NCBI GenBank assembly: GCA_900554565.1
Contig: USHX01000009.1
Span: forward strand, 1 to 48,806
Source: an uncultured Clostridium sp.
Lineage (GTDB): Bacteria; Bacillota; Clostridia; TANB77; CAG-508
Direction of reading: 5' to 3'
Length of the DNA stretch: 48,806 bases
The position numbers were made by a program, and so were the translations under genes. Within the stretch, counting starts at the first letter, position 1; each line of letters opens with the position of its first letter. The notes under the pieces were generated by a model, which was not told where the DNA came from, searched no databases, and saw only the letters and a program-made list of their open reading frames with translations. Of the stretch, positions 1 to 7,959 are shown piece after piece.

Positions 1-74
1 TATACTGCTAGTGTATAAAAGCTTCCAAATAGTGTTCCTATTATGAATATTATTAGATAAAAGAATATTTCCAT
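1..74 (-). CDS. Prepilin peptidase, N-terminal fragment (cut by window edge)
   Basis: Only the first 24 codons lie in the window. They read MEIFFYLIIFIIGTLFGSFY and continue TLAV. A hydrophobic first helix followed by a G-x-L-x-G-S-F motif is the usual start of A24-family prepilin peptidases (PilD/ComC/TadV type), membrane aspartyl proteases that cleave the leader of type IV prepilins and often N-methylate them. The ATG is preceded by GGAGAG about 11 bases upstream. It lies directly downstream of two pilin genes in the same direction, as expected for the last gene of a pilus operon. The catalytic Asp residues and any methylase zinc site lie outside the window, so the family call rests on the N-terminal motif and context. 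Confidence 0.75.
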   Translation of the reverse strand, partial: MEIFFYLIIFIIGTLFGSFYTLAV

Positions 75-104
75 TTTGCTTTTTGCTCTCCTTATTTATA
101 AGTT

Positions 105-135
105 AAGCCATACACACTTAGTGTGCGTATGGCTT
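105..135. terminator. Intergenic hairpin between pilin and prepilin peptidase genes
   Basis: An imperfect 13-bp stem (AAGCCATAC..CAC pairing with GTG..GTATGGCTT) with a short loop lies between the pilin stop and the peptidase ribosome site. Neither side has a clear U-run, so it is more likely an RNA processing, stabilising or partial attenuation hairpin that keeps pilin mRNA in excess over peptidase mRNA than a full terminator. Confidence 0.35.
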
Positions 136-153
136 GTTATTTATTTAATTAAA

Positions 154-582
154 TTATTTTACTTCTGTTGCTACCCAGCTTTTAGTTGAATTATCATATG
201 CTACTTTTCCATTTTTATTTGTAAATGTTGCATCTGATGGAGCTGTTACTGTAATTGTAAATTCTGTTGATGTACTATAAGTATCTGAGTTTGTAGTTGG
301 TGCTACAACTACAGAGTATCCTGTTGGTAAACTCGCTAAATTATCTGTTGCCTCTTCTCCTTGGAAGCCTTTTCCAGCCATTGCATTTGCTAATTGTGCA
401 TTTAATTCCATGTTTACTTTTTCAACAACCTCTGCTTTAGCATTTGCTACTTTAGCATTTCCAGCTTGTGTTAATATACCATTATTTCCTGTTAACATAG
501 CTATTGATACTCCTGCTAATATTAGTAATACTATGATTGTTATTACTAATGCAATTAATGTAATACCTTTATTATTTTTCAT
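154..582 (-). CDS. Type IV pilin-like protein (prepilin)
   Basis: This 142-residue prepilin has a short basic leader (MKNNKG), a cleavage site before ITLIALV, then an unbroken hydrophobic helix of about 20 residues followed by LTGNNGILTQA. After processing, the helix packs into the pilus core and the Thr/Asn/Ser-rich C-terminal domain (about residues 75-142) faces outside. The residue at mature position 5 is Ala where classical pilins have Glu. An AAAGGAG site precedes the ATG. It is the second of two tandem pilins (the other at 606-1013), almost identical in the N-terminal 40 residues but different in the head domain, so one is probably a major and the other a minor pilin. Which is which cannot be told from sequence. 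Confidence 0.88.
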   Translation of the reverse strand: MKNNKGITLIALVITIIVLLILAGVSIAMLTGNNGILTQAGNAKVANAKAEVVEKVNMELNAQLANAMAGKGFQGEEATDNLASLPTGYSVVVAPTTNSDTYSTSTEFTITVTAPSDATFTNKNGKVAYDNSTKSWVATEVK

Positions 583-605
583 TTTTTCATTCTCCTTTAA
601 ATAAA

Positions 606-1013
606 TTAATCAGCAACTTTGTCTGATGTTACAGCTTTAAATGATGTTCCAGCTGTAGTTCTTTCTAATGTTACAACATGTCCTTCTGCTGTTAATGTAA
701 GTACATCAGCTCCAGCTGTTGCTGTTGCTGCTTTTCCTGAATTATCCTTAACATATTGAGATGCAACGTTTGCTGCTGTTACTCCTCCTGTATATGTTGG
801 ATTTGGACTTAATGAATCTGCATAAACAGCTTGAATTGCCATATTTACTTTTTCAGCTATTTCAGCTTTTGTTGTAGTTGTATCAGCGTTTTTAGCTTGT
901 GTTAATATACCATTATTTCCTGTTAACATAGCTATTGATACACCTGCTAATATTAATAATACGATAATTGTTATTACTAATGCGATTAATGTAATACCTT
1001 TGCTATTTTTCAT
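606..1013 (-). CDS. Type IV pilin-like protein (prepilin)
   Basis: This 135-residue prepilin has leader MKNSKG, then ITLIALV and a hydrophobic helix, then LTGNNGILTQAKNAD as in its neighbour. The head domain, about residues 60-135, is Ala/Thr/Val-rich with several short predicted strands. The ribosome site is a run of G (AAAGGGGGG). Only 23 bases separate it from the next pilin, so both are probably made from one mRNA with the pilMN-pilO-pilP-like genes upstream. Mature position 5 is Ala, not Glu, as in every pilin in this window. The shared N-terminus and divergent head suggest gene duplication followed by head-domain divergence. Confidence 0.88.
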   Translation of the reverse strand: MKNSKGITLIALVITIIVLLILAGVSIAMLTGNNGILTQAKNADTTTTKAEIAEKVNMAIQAVYADSLSPNPTYTGGVTAANVASQYVKDNSGKAATATAGADVLTLTAEGHVVTLERTTAGTSFKAVTSDKVAD

Positions 1014-1087
1014 TTGTTTTTCCCCCCTTTGTCATTAGAATTTTATTTGTTTTATACCCTTAATTAGATATAACGTTAATAACTAAA

Positions 1088-1561
1088 TTATTTTGTTCCT
1101 GTGTCTTGAAAGAACTTTCCTCCTGAAGTTGTTGTATTTTCTGGACTTGAACTTCCATTAGAACTGTTACTGTTTCCAGTTGTAGTGTTAGAGCTTGAAC
1201 CTGAATTTGAGTTTCCAGAATCTGTACTTCCACTACTTCCATTTTCTGTTGTATTTGTTCCAGATGTAGACTGTTCATAAGATGAAAATGGATTTGCTTT
1301 TCCTGGTTTATATTTTTGAACTTTTTTGTAATTGTTTAAGTCTGCTGAATTTACTTCATAAGTCATAACAACTTTACTTTCATCCACTTCACTAGATTCT
1401 GCTAATTCTTCTTTTGCTTCTTGCGGCGTAGTATATGAAACTTGATTTGGAAGTGTCTTTGCCATTGGAACATATTCATATAATAATATTCCAAGTATAA
1501 TTATTATGGCTAGACATAACAATAATACAATAATTAATTCTTTAATAATTGATTTTGCCAT
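1088..1561 (-). CDS. PilP-like single-pass membrane protein of the pilus operon
   Basis: This 157-residue protein has an N-terminal membrane helix (about residues 7-31), a Glu/Ser-rich linker and a short conserved-looking segment ending YKPGKANPFSSYE. The remaining 60 residues are almost entirely Ser, Gly, Asn and Thr, ending GGKFFQDTGTK. The Y-x-PG-x-x-NPF segment resembles the motif of PilP lipoproteins, and the position after pilM-pilN-pilO is that of pilP. There is no lipobox Cys and no beta-sandwich domain, so it would be at most a reduced, membrane-anchored PilP analogue for a single-membrane cell. The Ser/Asn/Thr tail is low complexity and could be glycosylated. The functional call is inference from order and one motif. 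Confidence 0.6.
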   Translation of the reverse strand: MAKSIIKELIIVLLLCLAIIIILGILLYEYVPMAKTLPNQVSYTTPQEAKEELAESSEVDESKVVMTYEVNSADLNNYKKVQKYKPGKANPFSSYEQSTSGTNTTENGSSGSTDSGNSNSGSSSNTTTGNSNSSNGSSSPENTTTSGGKFFQDTGTK

Positions 1562-1575
1562 ATTCTTCTCCTTTT

Positions 1576-2340
1576 TTATCTTGCTGTGTTTGTACTTGTT
1601 GCATTAGTTGAGTTTGTTGTATTTGCGTTATTAGTTGTACCATTTGTAGTATTTGCTGCACTATTTGTATCTGTGCTATTTGTGTTATTTTGATTTGTTC
1701 CATTAGCTGTTCCATCTGTTTGTGTATTACTATCTGTTGTAGTTGTTACTGCAGATTGTGATACATCTTTAATTGTTATGTCTTTACATACAAATGTTGC
1801 TTGTAAATCTGAGCCTGAACTACTTGGTACTAATTTGAATTCTTCTATTTTAAATCCTAAAGAACTATCATTTTCTATTGCTGATATAAAATCTGTTATA
1901 GAAATATAACTTCCTGTAGCTGTAAATTGTAAATCATAAACATCTTGTGCACTACCTTTTTTTACATCCATTTTTATTACAACTCCTTGAGTTGTTGCAT
2001 GGTTTCCTAGTTTTACCCATAATGTTTCGATTTCATATTTTTCAATTTGATTTGCTGCTTGTACATCTCCGTCTTCGCTTATTTGTGTCATGTCTTCATA
2101 GTTCTTTTTTTCTTCTTGTAATTTTTTTGTATTTGTTTTTACATCATTTAAAGCTTGTTGGTAATCTTTTTCTGCTAGTTTACCTGCTTGTTGAATTTTT
2201 TCATCTAATTCACTACTTTTTTCTTGTATTCCTTTTACTCCAAGTATTTCTAAACTTCCTATGTGTACTCCTTGTATAACAATGAAAATAGAAAGTGTTA
2301 ATAATAAAGCAATTAGAACTAATATTAATAATTTTTTCAT
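1576..2340 (-). CDS. pilO: PilO-like type IV pilus assembly protein
   Basis: This 254-residue protein has an N-terminal membrane helix (about residues 4-24), a coiled coil rich in Lys/Glu/Gln (about 35-85) and a compact alpha/beta domain (about 100-195), the PilO architecture. A tail of about 55 residues made nearly only of Asn, Thr, Ser and Ala follows. PilO pairs with PilN to link the cytoplasmic PilM ring to the membrane platform. Its ATG overlaps the stop of the upstream pilMN gene by four bases (ATGA), which implies translational coupling. The tail is not part of the usual family and looks like that of the next gene in the operon. Sequence identity to PilO is low by nature, so the call leans on topology and gene order. 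Confidence 0.72.
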   Translation of the reverse strand: MKKLLILVLIALLLTLSIFIVIQGVHIGSLEILGVKGIQEKSSELDEKIQQAGKLAEKDYQQALNDVKTNTKKLQEEKKNYEDMTQISEDGDVQAANQIEKYEIETLWVKLGNHATTQGVVIKMDVKKGSAQDVYDLQFTATGSYISITDFISAIENDSSLGFKIEEFKLVPSSSGSDLQATFVCKDITIKDVSQSAVTTTTDSNTQTDGTANGTNQNNTNSTDTNSAANTTNGTTNNANTTNSTNATSTNTAR

Positions 2341-3956
2341 GGTAAATCTCCTTCTATTTTTACTGTAACTACATTATTGTCTTTTTGTCCTGCTGTTGAT
2401 ATTACATTTGTTAATATAACATCTGATTTTATTTTTGCTTTTAAATATCCTAATTGTTCATATTTATTAGATTGTGCATTTATTACAACATGTGTTCCTG
2501 TTGAATTTTCTATTGATGTTATTTGAACACTTTCAGGCACTATAGACATTATTTGATTTAGTAAGTTTGGTATTGAGTTTCTTGTTTTATTTCTATCTGT
2601 TATTTTATCATTTGCTTCTTCAAGATTTTTTATCATTGTTGTATATTCATTTGTTCTTGATTTTATTTTCTCATTATCATTGTTTGCAAGTGATATTTGA
2701 CTATTAGTTTGTGCTATAGATTCATCTGCTTCTTGTCCTTTTTTAATAATTTGATTATTTAAAAGAATTACAAATGCACTATATATAACAACTAATAATA
2801 ATAATCCCACTGCTATTCTTACTAAACTCTTTTCTGTTTTATCTAGTTTTTGATTTAAATCCCATGTAAACCAACCACCGATATTTTTTTGTTCTTTTTT
2901 TGTTCTGTCTGGGTTTACTTCTATTTTTAGCCAACTAGGAATTTTATCTTCAAAAGATGGTTTCTTGAAGTTCATTCCTTGTATTCCTTCGTCTAATCCC
3001 ATTAAAGCTAAAGAAATAGCTGAGTTCACTTCAATATAATCTTTTATGCTAACATCTTTTGTTCCTGATATAAAATAAGGTTTTAATATTTCACATGCTG
3101 TTTGTGTTAAATATTCTTGGAAGTATAAGTCCACATTGTTTATTAGGGCTCCTGTTCCTGTTAGATATACCTTATCAATTTTTTCAGTTGATGTTGCTAA
3201 TATCTTTTGTACTTTTCCAGCTATTGAATATAATGTTGGCATTATATCTTCTAAATAACTTGTTTCTTCTGTTTGAAGTTCTCTTCCTTCTGATGTATAT
3301 ATTGTTGTGTTTTTACATATTTCATAAGCTTTTGAATATGAGTTTTCTTTTAAGTTTATTTTACCTAATATTTCTTGGCTTCCCTCTTCATATATGTCAA
3401 CATTGAAAATTTTGCTTCCAATTATTGTTGTTACTGTTGTTTTATCTTCTATGTTTACAATTATGCAATTTTCATTGCTGTCTATTTCTACCAAGTTTGG
3501 TATTGCCATTGATATTGGAGATATATTTGTCAATTTATAGTCGCTTAGTTCTTGTACTCTTTTATTTAATTCTATTTTATTTTCTGCAATATGAATTACT
3601 TTTAGTTTTTCTTTGTCCAGTTTGTTATCTGCCACTGCATATCTAACTTCAAATACATTTGGATTGTATCCTTTGTCCGCACAAAAAGACTCGAATTCAG
3701 TTTTTATTGCTTTTTGTAAATCACTTTTTGTAAGTAATGCAAACATGTCGTAATAGTTGTATATTTCTTCTGATAAGTTTACACTTATTGGAGTTTTTTG
3801 ACTGTATGTTTCTTCTATTACTTGTGGAATTGCTTCATTTAATTTCTCATAAAACTTTATTCCAAATGCTTCTACTTTTAAGTTGTCATGATCTTTTGAA
3901 ACTTTTGCATATTTAATTAGATGTTCTTCTATATATAGTCCTAGGCAACTTGACAT
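2337..3956 (-). CDS. PilM-PilN fusion protein of type IV pilus assembly
   Basis: This 539-residue protein joins two pilus platform proteins. Residues 1 to about 330 form an actin-like PilM domain: it opens SSCLGLYIEEHLIKYAKV (the nucleotide-phosphate strand pair) and has the second phosphate loop VYLTGTGALINN near residue 265. A linker then leads to a membrane helix (about 378-402), a coiled coil (about 405-455) and a ferredoxin-like domain, which is the PilN pattern. In most species pilM and pilN are separate genes and the PilN N-terminal tail docks onto PilM; fusion fixes the two at 1:1. It starts the operon with an AAAAGGAG site. The PilN-typical N-terminal docking peptide seems replaced by the linker. 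Confidence 0.82.
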   Translation of the reverse strand: MSSCLGLYIEEHLIKYAKVSKDHDNLKVEAFGIKFYEKLNEAIPQVIEETYSQKTPISVNLSEEIYNYYDMFALLTKSDLQKAIKTEFESFCADKGYNPNVFEVRYAVADNKLDKEKLKVIHIAENKIELNKRVQELSDYKLTNISPISMAIPNLVEIDSNENCIIVNIEDKTTVTTIIGSKIFNVDIYEEGSQEILGKINLKENSYSKAYEICKNTTIYTSEGRELQTEETSYLEDIMPTLYSIAGKVQKILATSTEKIDKVYLTGTGALINNVDLYFQEYLTQTACEILKPYFISGTKDVSIKDYIEVNSAISLALMGLDEGIQGMNFKKPSFEDKIPSWLKIEVNPDRTKKEQKNIGGWFTWDLNQKLDKTEKSLVRIAVGLLLLVVIYSAFVILLNNQIIKKGQEADESIAQTNSQISLANNDNEKIKSRTNEYTTMIKNLEEANDKITDRNKTRNSIPNLLNQIMSIVPESVQITSIENSTGTHVVINAQSNKYEQLGYLKAKIKSDVILTNVISTAGQKDNNVVTVKIEGDLP

Positions 3957-4059
3957 TTTTTTCTCCTTTTATTTTTATTTTTTGCAAAATTTATTAAATA
4001 ATACTTAGTATTTTTTACATATTTCATCGTTTTCTTACATAATAATCAAATCTACTTAT

Positions 4060-4087
4060 ATTTTATATTTATTTGGCAAAAAGTCAA
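4060..4087 (-). promoter_or_regulatory. Candidate sigma-A promoter for the pilus operon
   Basis: TTGACT (4082-4087) and TAAAAT (4060-4065) are spaced by 16 bases, about 100 bases upstream of the pilMN start. The -35 matches well and the -10 moderately. A TATAAG lies a few bases further downstream at a poor spacing. Confidence 0.42.
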
Positions 4088-4133
4088 TACATTTAATATA
4101 ACCGTAATGAAGTTGTAACACAAATGTAATATT

Positions 4134-5477
4134 TTATTTTTTTAATAATTTGCATATAAAAAATCCATCTGTATTCTCATTTTGATACACCTGTAAGAAT
4201 TGCTCATCTTTCAAATATTTTTTGAAGAAATTTTTATCTAAAATTTTTATTTTTTCTAATTCAAATTCTTTATTATTTTTCAAAAATCTTTTTACTAGAT
4301 TTTCATTTTCTTCTTTTAAAATACTACATGTTGAATATACAAGTTCTCCATTAGGTTTTAAATATTTTGAACAACATTCTAATATTTTGTATTGGATTTC
4401 TGAAATTTCTTTAATATCTTCTTTTTTCTTTTGCCATTTTATATCTGGTTTTCTTCTAAGTACTCCTATTCCTAGGCATGGAACATCTAGCAAAATTTTA
4501 TCAAATTTATTTTCATATTTTCCATCAAATTTGCTTGCATCTTGTACTTTGGTTTCAATTATATTTATCCCTAGTCTTTTTGCTGTTTGCTCTACTAATT
4601 TTGTTCTATGTTCATGAATATCAAAAGCCACTATTTGACCATCATTTTCCACAAGTTGTGCTATATATGTGGTTTTTCCACCAGGACTACTACATGCATC
4701 TAATATTTTTTCTCCTTTTTTCGGATTCAATATTAGGGCTGTTAACCCTGCCGCTTCATCTTGAACTGTAAATAGTCCATTTTTAAAAGATTCTAATTTT
4801 TCTATATTTTTCGCTTTGTCTAAAATCAAAAAATCTTCTAATATTCCATCTGTAGTTTTAATATTTTCCTTTTCTAAAATTTGTTTTAGTTCTTCTTTGT
4901 TAGTTTTTAATGTGTTAACTCTTATTGATACTTTAGGTCTTATATTAGAAGAACTACATATCTTTTCTATTTTTTCTATTTCAAGGCCTTCATCTGCTAG
5001 CTCATCTATAATCCATAAAGGCATAGAATATTGTTTTGACAGTCTTTCTTTATCATCTTTTATATTTTTAAAATCTTCATAGTCTTGTTTTTCAACTTTT
5101 CTTAATATTGCATTTGTAAAACCCGAGCTACTTCTATGCCCATATCTTTTAGCAAGGTTTACCCCTTCATTTACAGCTGCTGATTTTGGGATTTTATTTA
5201 AAAATACAATTTGATATATTGATAATCTTAAAATATCTAATATCCATGGTGATATTTTTTTTAGCCTAATTTTAGAATATTTTTTTATAATTTCATCAAT
5301 TGTTAATTTCCATGTTATAACTCCATAAACAATTTCTGAAATTAATCCAATATCTTTTGCATTTAACTTTTGAGCACTTTTGTTTATTTCTTCATCTAAT
5401 GCAATATTCGAATATGCTCCTTCGTTATTTATTCTATATAAAGTTTTTAAAGCTACTTCTCTTGCTTTATCTACCAT
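4134..5477 (-). CDS. rsmB: 16S rRNA (cytosine-967 C5)-methyltransferase RsmB
   Basis: This 447-residue protein has an N-terminal NusB-like RNA-binding domain (about residues 1-130, with SAAVNEGVNLAKRYG and GFTNAILR) and a class I SAM methyltransferase domain. SAM motif I is LDACSSPGGKTTY (259-271). Motif IV contains DVPC (331-334), and motif VI YSTCS (381-385) supplies the Cys nucleophile. It methylates C967 in helix 31 of 16S rRNA, at the P-site side of the small subunit. Length and both Cys residues are normal. A GGGAGAG site precedes the ATG. It stands alone between the pilus operon and the divergent spoVA operon; in many Firmicutes it sits in the fmt-rsmB-prkC region, which is not seen here. 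Confidence 0.95.
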   Translation of the reverse strand: MVDKAREVALKTLYRINNEGAYSNIALDEEINKSAQKLNAKDIGLISEIVYGVITWKLTIDEIIKKYSKIRLKKISPWILDILRLSIYQIVFLNKIPKSAAVNEGVNLAKRYGHRSSSGFTNAILRKVEKQDYEDFKNIKDDKERLSKQYSMPLWIIDELADEGLEIEKIEKICSSSNIRPKVSIRVNTLKTNKEELKQILEKENIKTTDGILEDFLILDKAKNIEKLESFKNGLFTVQDEAAGLTALILNPKKGEKILDACSSPGGKTTYIAQLVENDGQIVAFDIHEHRTKLVEQTAKRLGINIIETKVQDASKFDGKYENKFDKILLDVPCLGIGVLRRKPDIKWQKKKEDIKEISEIQYKILECCSKYLKPNGELVYSTCSILKEENENLVKRFLKNNKEFELEKIKILDKNFFKKYLKDEQFLQVYQNENTDGFFICKLLKK

Positions 5478-5662
5478 TATTCATCTCTCCCATCTTTTTG
5501 CTTTTTCATTATATAATTTTTTCAATTTATTTTCTACTGTTTTTGTATATTTTTCTAAATTAAGGAAAAGCTATTATTACTAAATTTTTTAAGTATGTTC
5601 AAATTTTGTTTTACTTTATCTTATTTTAGTAAAATCAATTTTAAACAATTTGGAGGTATATT

Positions 5663-5881
5663 ATGGATATAAAAAAACATTTAATTATAACTGGAAATTC
5701 AAATATTTCTTGGAAAGACGCTATTGTAAAGGCAATTGCTGAAGCTTCTAAAAGTATTGATTATTTATCAGATGTGAAAATTTTAGAGCAAAGAGCTTCT
5801 ATTGATGGTGATAGAATTTCTGAATATTTTGTTGATTTAGATATAAGTTTTATTATCGATTTAAACAGAAAAACTAATTAA
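5663..5881 (+). CDS. Dodecin family flavin-binding protein
   Basis: This 72-residue protein matches the dodecin pattern over its full length: a first strand ending in GNSNISWKDAIVKAIAEAS (the S-W-x-D-A-x-x-x-A-x-x-E-A-S helix), then VKILEQRASIDGDRISEY, then VDLDISFII. Dodecins are 12-subunit cages that bind and store FMN, FAD or coenzyme A. The Trp of the SW motif normally stacks on the bound flavin. The start has a good TTGGAGGT site. It lies 18 bases ahead of spoVAC, so it is very likely the first gene of the spoVA operon and made in the forespore. That would make it a spore-stage dodecin, which is inference from position. Confidence 0.82.
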   Translation: MDIKKHLIITGNSNISWKDAIVKAIAEASKSIDYLSDVKILEQRASIDGDRISEYFVDLDISFIIDLNRKTN

Positions 5882-5899
5882 TTTTAAGGAGGTTTTTAA

Positions 5900-6367
5900 A
5901 TGAGTAATCCAATAGAAAGTAAACAAACTTATCAAGAATATGTAGATAAAAAATCACCTAATTCACCAATTATAAAGAATTGTTTTAATGCTTTCTGGGT
6001 TGGTGGACTTATTTGCAGTATTGGTCAGATTATATTTAATATATGCAAAGAAAGAGGTTTTAATACAGATACTTGTGGCACTATAGTTTCAATTTTATTA
6101 ATAGGTATTGCAGCTTTTTTAACTGGTTTAAATCTATTTAATAAAATCGGAAAGTTTGCCGGTGCCGGTTCTTTAATTCCAATTACAGGTTTTGCTAATT
6201 CTATAGTTTCTCCTGCAATGGAATATAAATCTGAAGGATATGTTATGGGAGTTGGAGGAAAAATGTTTACAGTTGCAGGTCCTGTACTTGTTTTCGGTAT
6301 TTCTGCTTCAATTTTAGTTGGAATTATATTTTTAATTTTCAACACTCAAAATATTACTTTAGTTTAG
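5900..6367 (+). CDS. spoVAC: Stage V sporulation protein AC
   Basis: This 155-residue integral membrane protein has about four helices and the family landmarks AFWVGGLICSIGQ near residue 30, AGAGSLIPITGFANS in the middle and SPAMEYKSEGYVMGVGGKMFTVAGPV, where the last GPV-x-x-FG helix ends the protein. SpoVAC is a core subunit of the SpoVA channel in the inner spore membrane, which moves Ca-dipicolinic acid into the forespore and out during germination, and behaves as a mechanosensitive channel. AAGGAGG precedes the ATG. The following gene is spoVAD, 30 bases away. Length is normal for the family. Confidence 0.96.
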   Translation: MSNPIESKQTYQEYVDKKSPNSPIIKNCFNAFWVGGLICSIGQIIFNICKERGFNTDTCGTIVSILLIGIAAFLTGLNLFNKIGKFAGAGSLIPITGFANSIVSPAMEYKSEGYVMGVGGKMFTVAGPVLVFGISASILVGIIFLIFNTQNITLV

Positions 6368-6397
6368 AAATTTATTATTAAAATAGGAGATGATTTT

Positions 6398-7399
6398 TTG
6401 GAAAAGATAGGAAAACAAACTATCAGGTTTGATAATCCACCAACTATTTCAGAGTGTGCAAGTATTGTTGGTCCTAAAGAAGCACAAGGGCCTCTAGCCA
6501 AATACTTTGATCAAACTTTAGATGATGAATTTTGGGGAGAAAAAACCTGGGAAAAAGCTGAAAGTAAAATAATAAAAGAAACTGTAAATACTGTTATTAC
6601 TAAATCAGGTATTCCTGCAAGTGAAATTGACTGCATGTTTGCAGGAGATTTACTTAATCAATGTATTTCTTCTAGCTTTGGTTTAAGAGATGTTGGCATT
6701 CCTTTTTTCGGAGTGTTTGGAGCTTGTTCTACATTTGTAGAATCTATGAGTCTTGGTGCAATAGCAATTGAAAGTTTTGCTAAAAATGTACTTTGTGCTA
6801 CATCTAGTCATTTTTGTAGTGCAGAAAAGCAATTTAGATTCCCATTGGAATTAGGAAATCAACGTCCACCTACTAGTCAATGGACTGTTACAGGTAGTGG
6901 CGCTGCTATTCTTTCAAAAGATGGTACAGGTCCTTATATAACACATATTACACCTGGAAAAATAATAGATATGGGCATCAAAGATGCTAATAACATGGGA
7001 GCTGCTATGGCGCCGGCATTTTGCGATACTCTTATAACTCACTTTATAGATACTGGTAGAAGTCCTAATTATTATGATGTAATTTTAAGTGGAGATTTAG
7101 GACATATTGGAAAAAGTATTGCAATTGATATTGCTAAATCTCAAGGATATAATATTAAATCTAATTATAATGATTGTGGAGTTTTAATATTTGATAAAAA
7201 TGCTCAAGACACACATTCTGGTGGTAGTGGTTGCGCATGTTGTGGTACAGTTTTTTCAGGTTATTTTTTCAAGCAATTAAAAGAACGAAAAATCAAAAAA
7301 GTTTTATTAATTGCCACAGGAGCTTTAATGAATTCCACAAGTTCTCAACAGGGTGAAAGTATTCCTGGAATTGCTCATGCAATTAGTATTGAACTTTAA
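6398..7399 (+). CDS. spoVAD: Stage V sporulation protein AD (TTG start)
   Basis: This 333-residue protein is soluble, with a thiolase-like fold. Family landmarks are IRFDNPPTISECASIVGPKE at the N-terminus, the FGACSTFVES segment near residue 108 and DLGHIGK near 233. SpoVAD binds dipicolinic acid on the forespore side and gates the SpoVA channel. No ATG is available: the reading frame begins at TTG (6398-6400), seven bases after AGGAGA, and runs straight into EKIGKQTIRF, so TTG is the start. SpoVAC is just upstream and spoVAE downstream. The gene is complete and has no odd features other than the start codon. Confidence 0.96.
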   Translation: MEKIGKQTIRFDNPPTISECASIVGPKEAQGPLAKYFDQTLDDEFWGEKTWEKAESKIIKETVNTVITKSGIPASEIDCMFAGDLLNQCISSSFGLRDVGIPFFGVFGACSTFVESMSLGAIAIESFAKNVLCATSSHFCSAEKQFRFPLELGNQRPPTSQWTVTGSGAAILSKDGTGPYITHITPGKIIDMGIKDANNMGAAMAPAFCDTLITHFIDTGRSPNYYDVILSGDLGHIGKSIAIDIAKSQGYNIKSNYNDCGVLIFDKNAQDTHSGGSGCACCGTVFSGYFFKQLKERKIKKVLLIATGALMNSTSSQQGESIPGIAHAISIEL

Positions 7400-7509
7400 T
7401 TAGAAATATTATTTATGATTCAACTTGCATTTTGATAAAAATATATTTAAAAAGGTTTATAGGTATCCTTGTAAAAACCTAAATATACTATTTTAGTTAA
7501 GGTGATTTT

Positions 7510-7903
7510 ATGGATATTAACTGGGCACAAGTTTTTGACTGGTCAATGCTTCTTAGGTGTTTTGTAACAGGTGGCATTATTTGTATTATTGGTCAAATTT
7601 TAATAGATAAAACAAAGCTAACTCCTGCAAGGATTTTGGTAACATTTGTTACCACTGGAGCTATTCTTCGGTGGTCTTGGTCTTTATAAATATTTAGTTG
7701 ATTTTGCAGGTTGTGGAGCTACTGTTCCACTTACTGGTTTTGGTTATAATCTTGCAAAAGGTGCTATAGAAGGTGTTAAAGAATCTGGTTTAGTTGGCGC
7801 TTTTACTGGTGGTGTGAAAGCTTCTGCTGGTGGAATTGCTGCTGCTGTATTTTTTGGATATCTAGCTTCTTTAATATCTAAACCTAAAATGAAGAAACAA
7901 TAA
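7510..7903 (+). CDS. spoVAE: Stage V sporulation protein AE, split by a +1 frameshift at a CGG codon
   Basis: The first frame runs 7510-7689 and carries GGIICIIGQILIDKTKLTPA, the SpoVAE N-terminal half, before a TAA at 7687. The family sequence continues in the +1 frame as GGLGLYKYLVDFAGCGATVP and on to PKMKKQ at 7903. The switch falls at ATT CTT CGG TGG: skipping the C at 7669 gives I-L-G-G-L-G-L-Y and a 130-residue protein of normal length and topology (about four helices). SpoVAE is a membrane subunit of the dipicolinate channel with SpoVAC and SpoVAD. The second frame has only a TTG (7646) with no ribosome site, so it is not a separate gene. The break occurs on an in-frame CGG, as in gerKA and uvrC below. 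It could also be a pseudogene or a sequencing error, but the repeated pattern argues for programmed shifting. Confidence 0.85.
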
Positions 7904-7904
7904 A

Positions 7905-7950
7905 AAAAGTCCTTATTACTTTCTATATTGAAAATAGTAAGGATTTTTTT
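7905..7950. terminator. Bidirectional terminator after spoVAE
   Basis: A 12-13 bp stem (CCTTATTACTTT with AAAATAGTAAGG) is flanked by A-runs on the left and T-runs on the right. It serves spoVAE on plus and the 7960-8484 gene on minus. Confidence 0.85.
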
Positions 7951-7959
7951 GTTTCATTT

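Noticed and set aside
1060..1278. 72-residue Gln/Val-rich ORF
   Set aside because: A shadow frame of the Ser/Asn/Thr-rich tail of the PilP-like gene, with no ribosome site.
7646..7903. Separate 85-residue gene with TTG start
   Set aside because: It has no ribosome site, and its sequence is exactly the C-terminal part of SpoVAE in the +1 frame, so it is merged into spoVAE.
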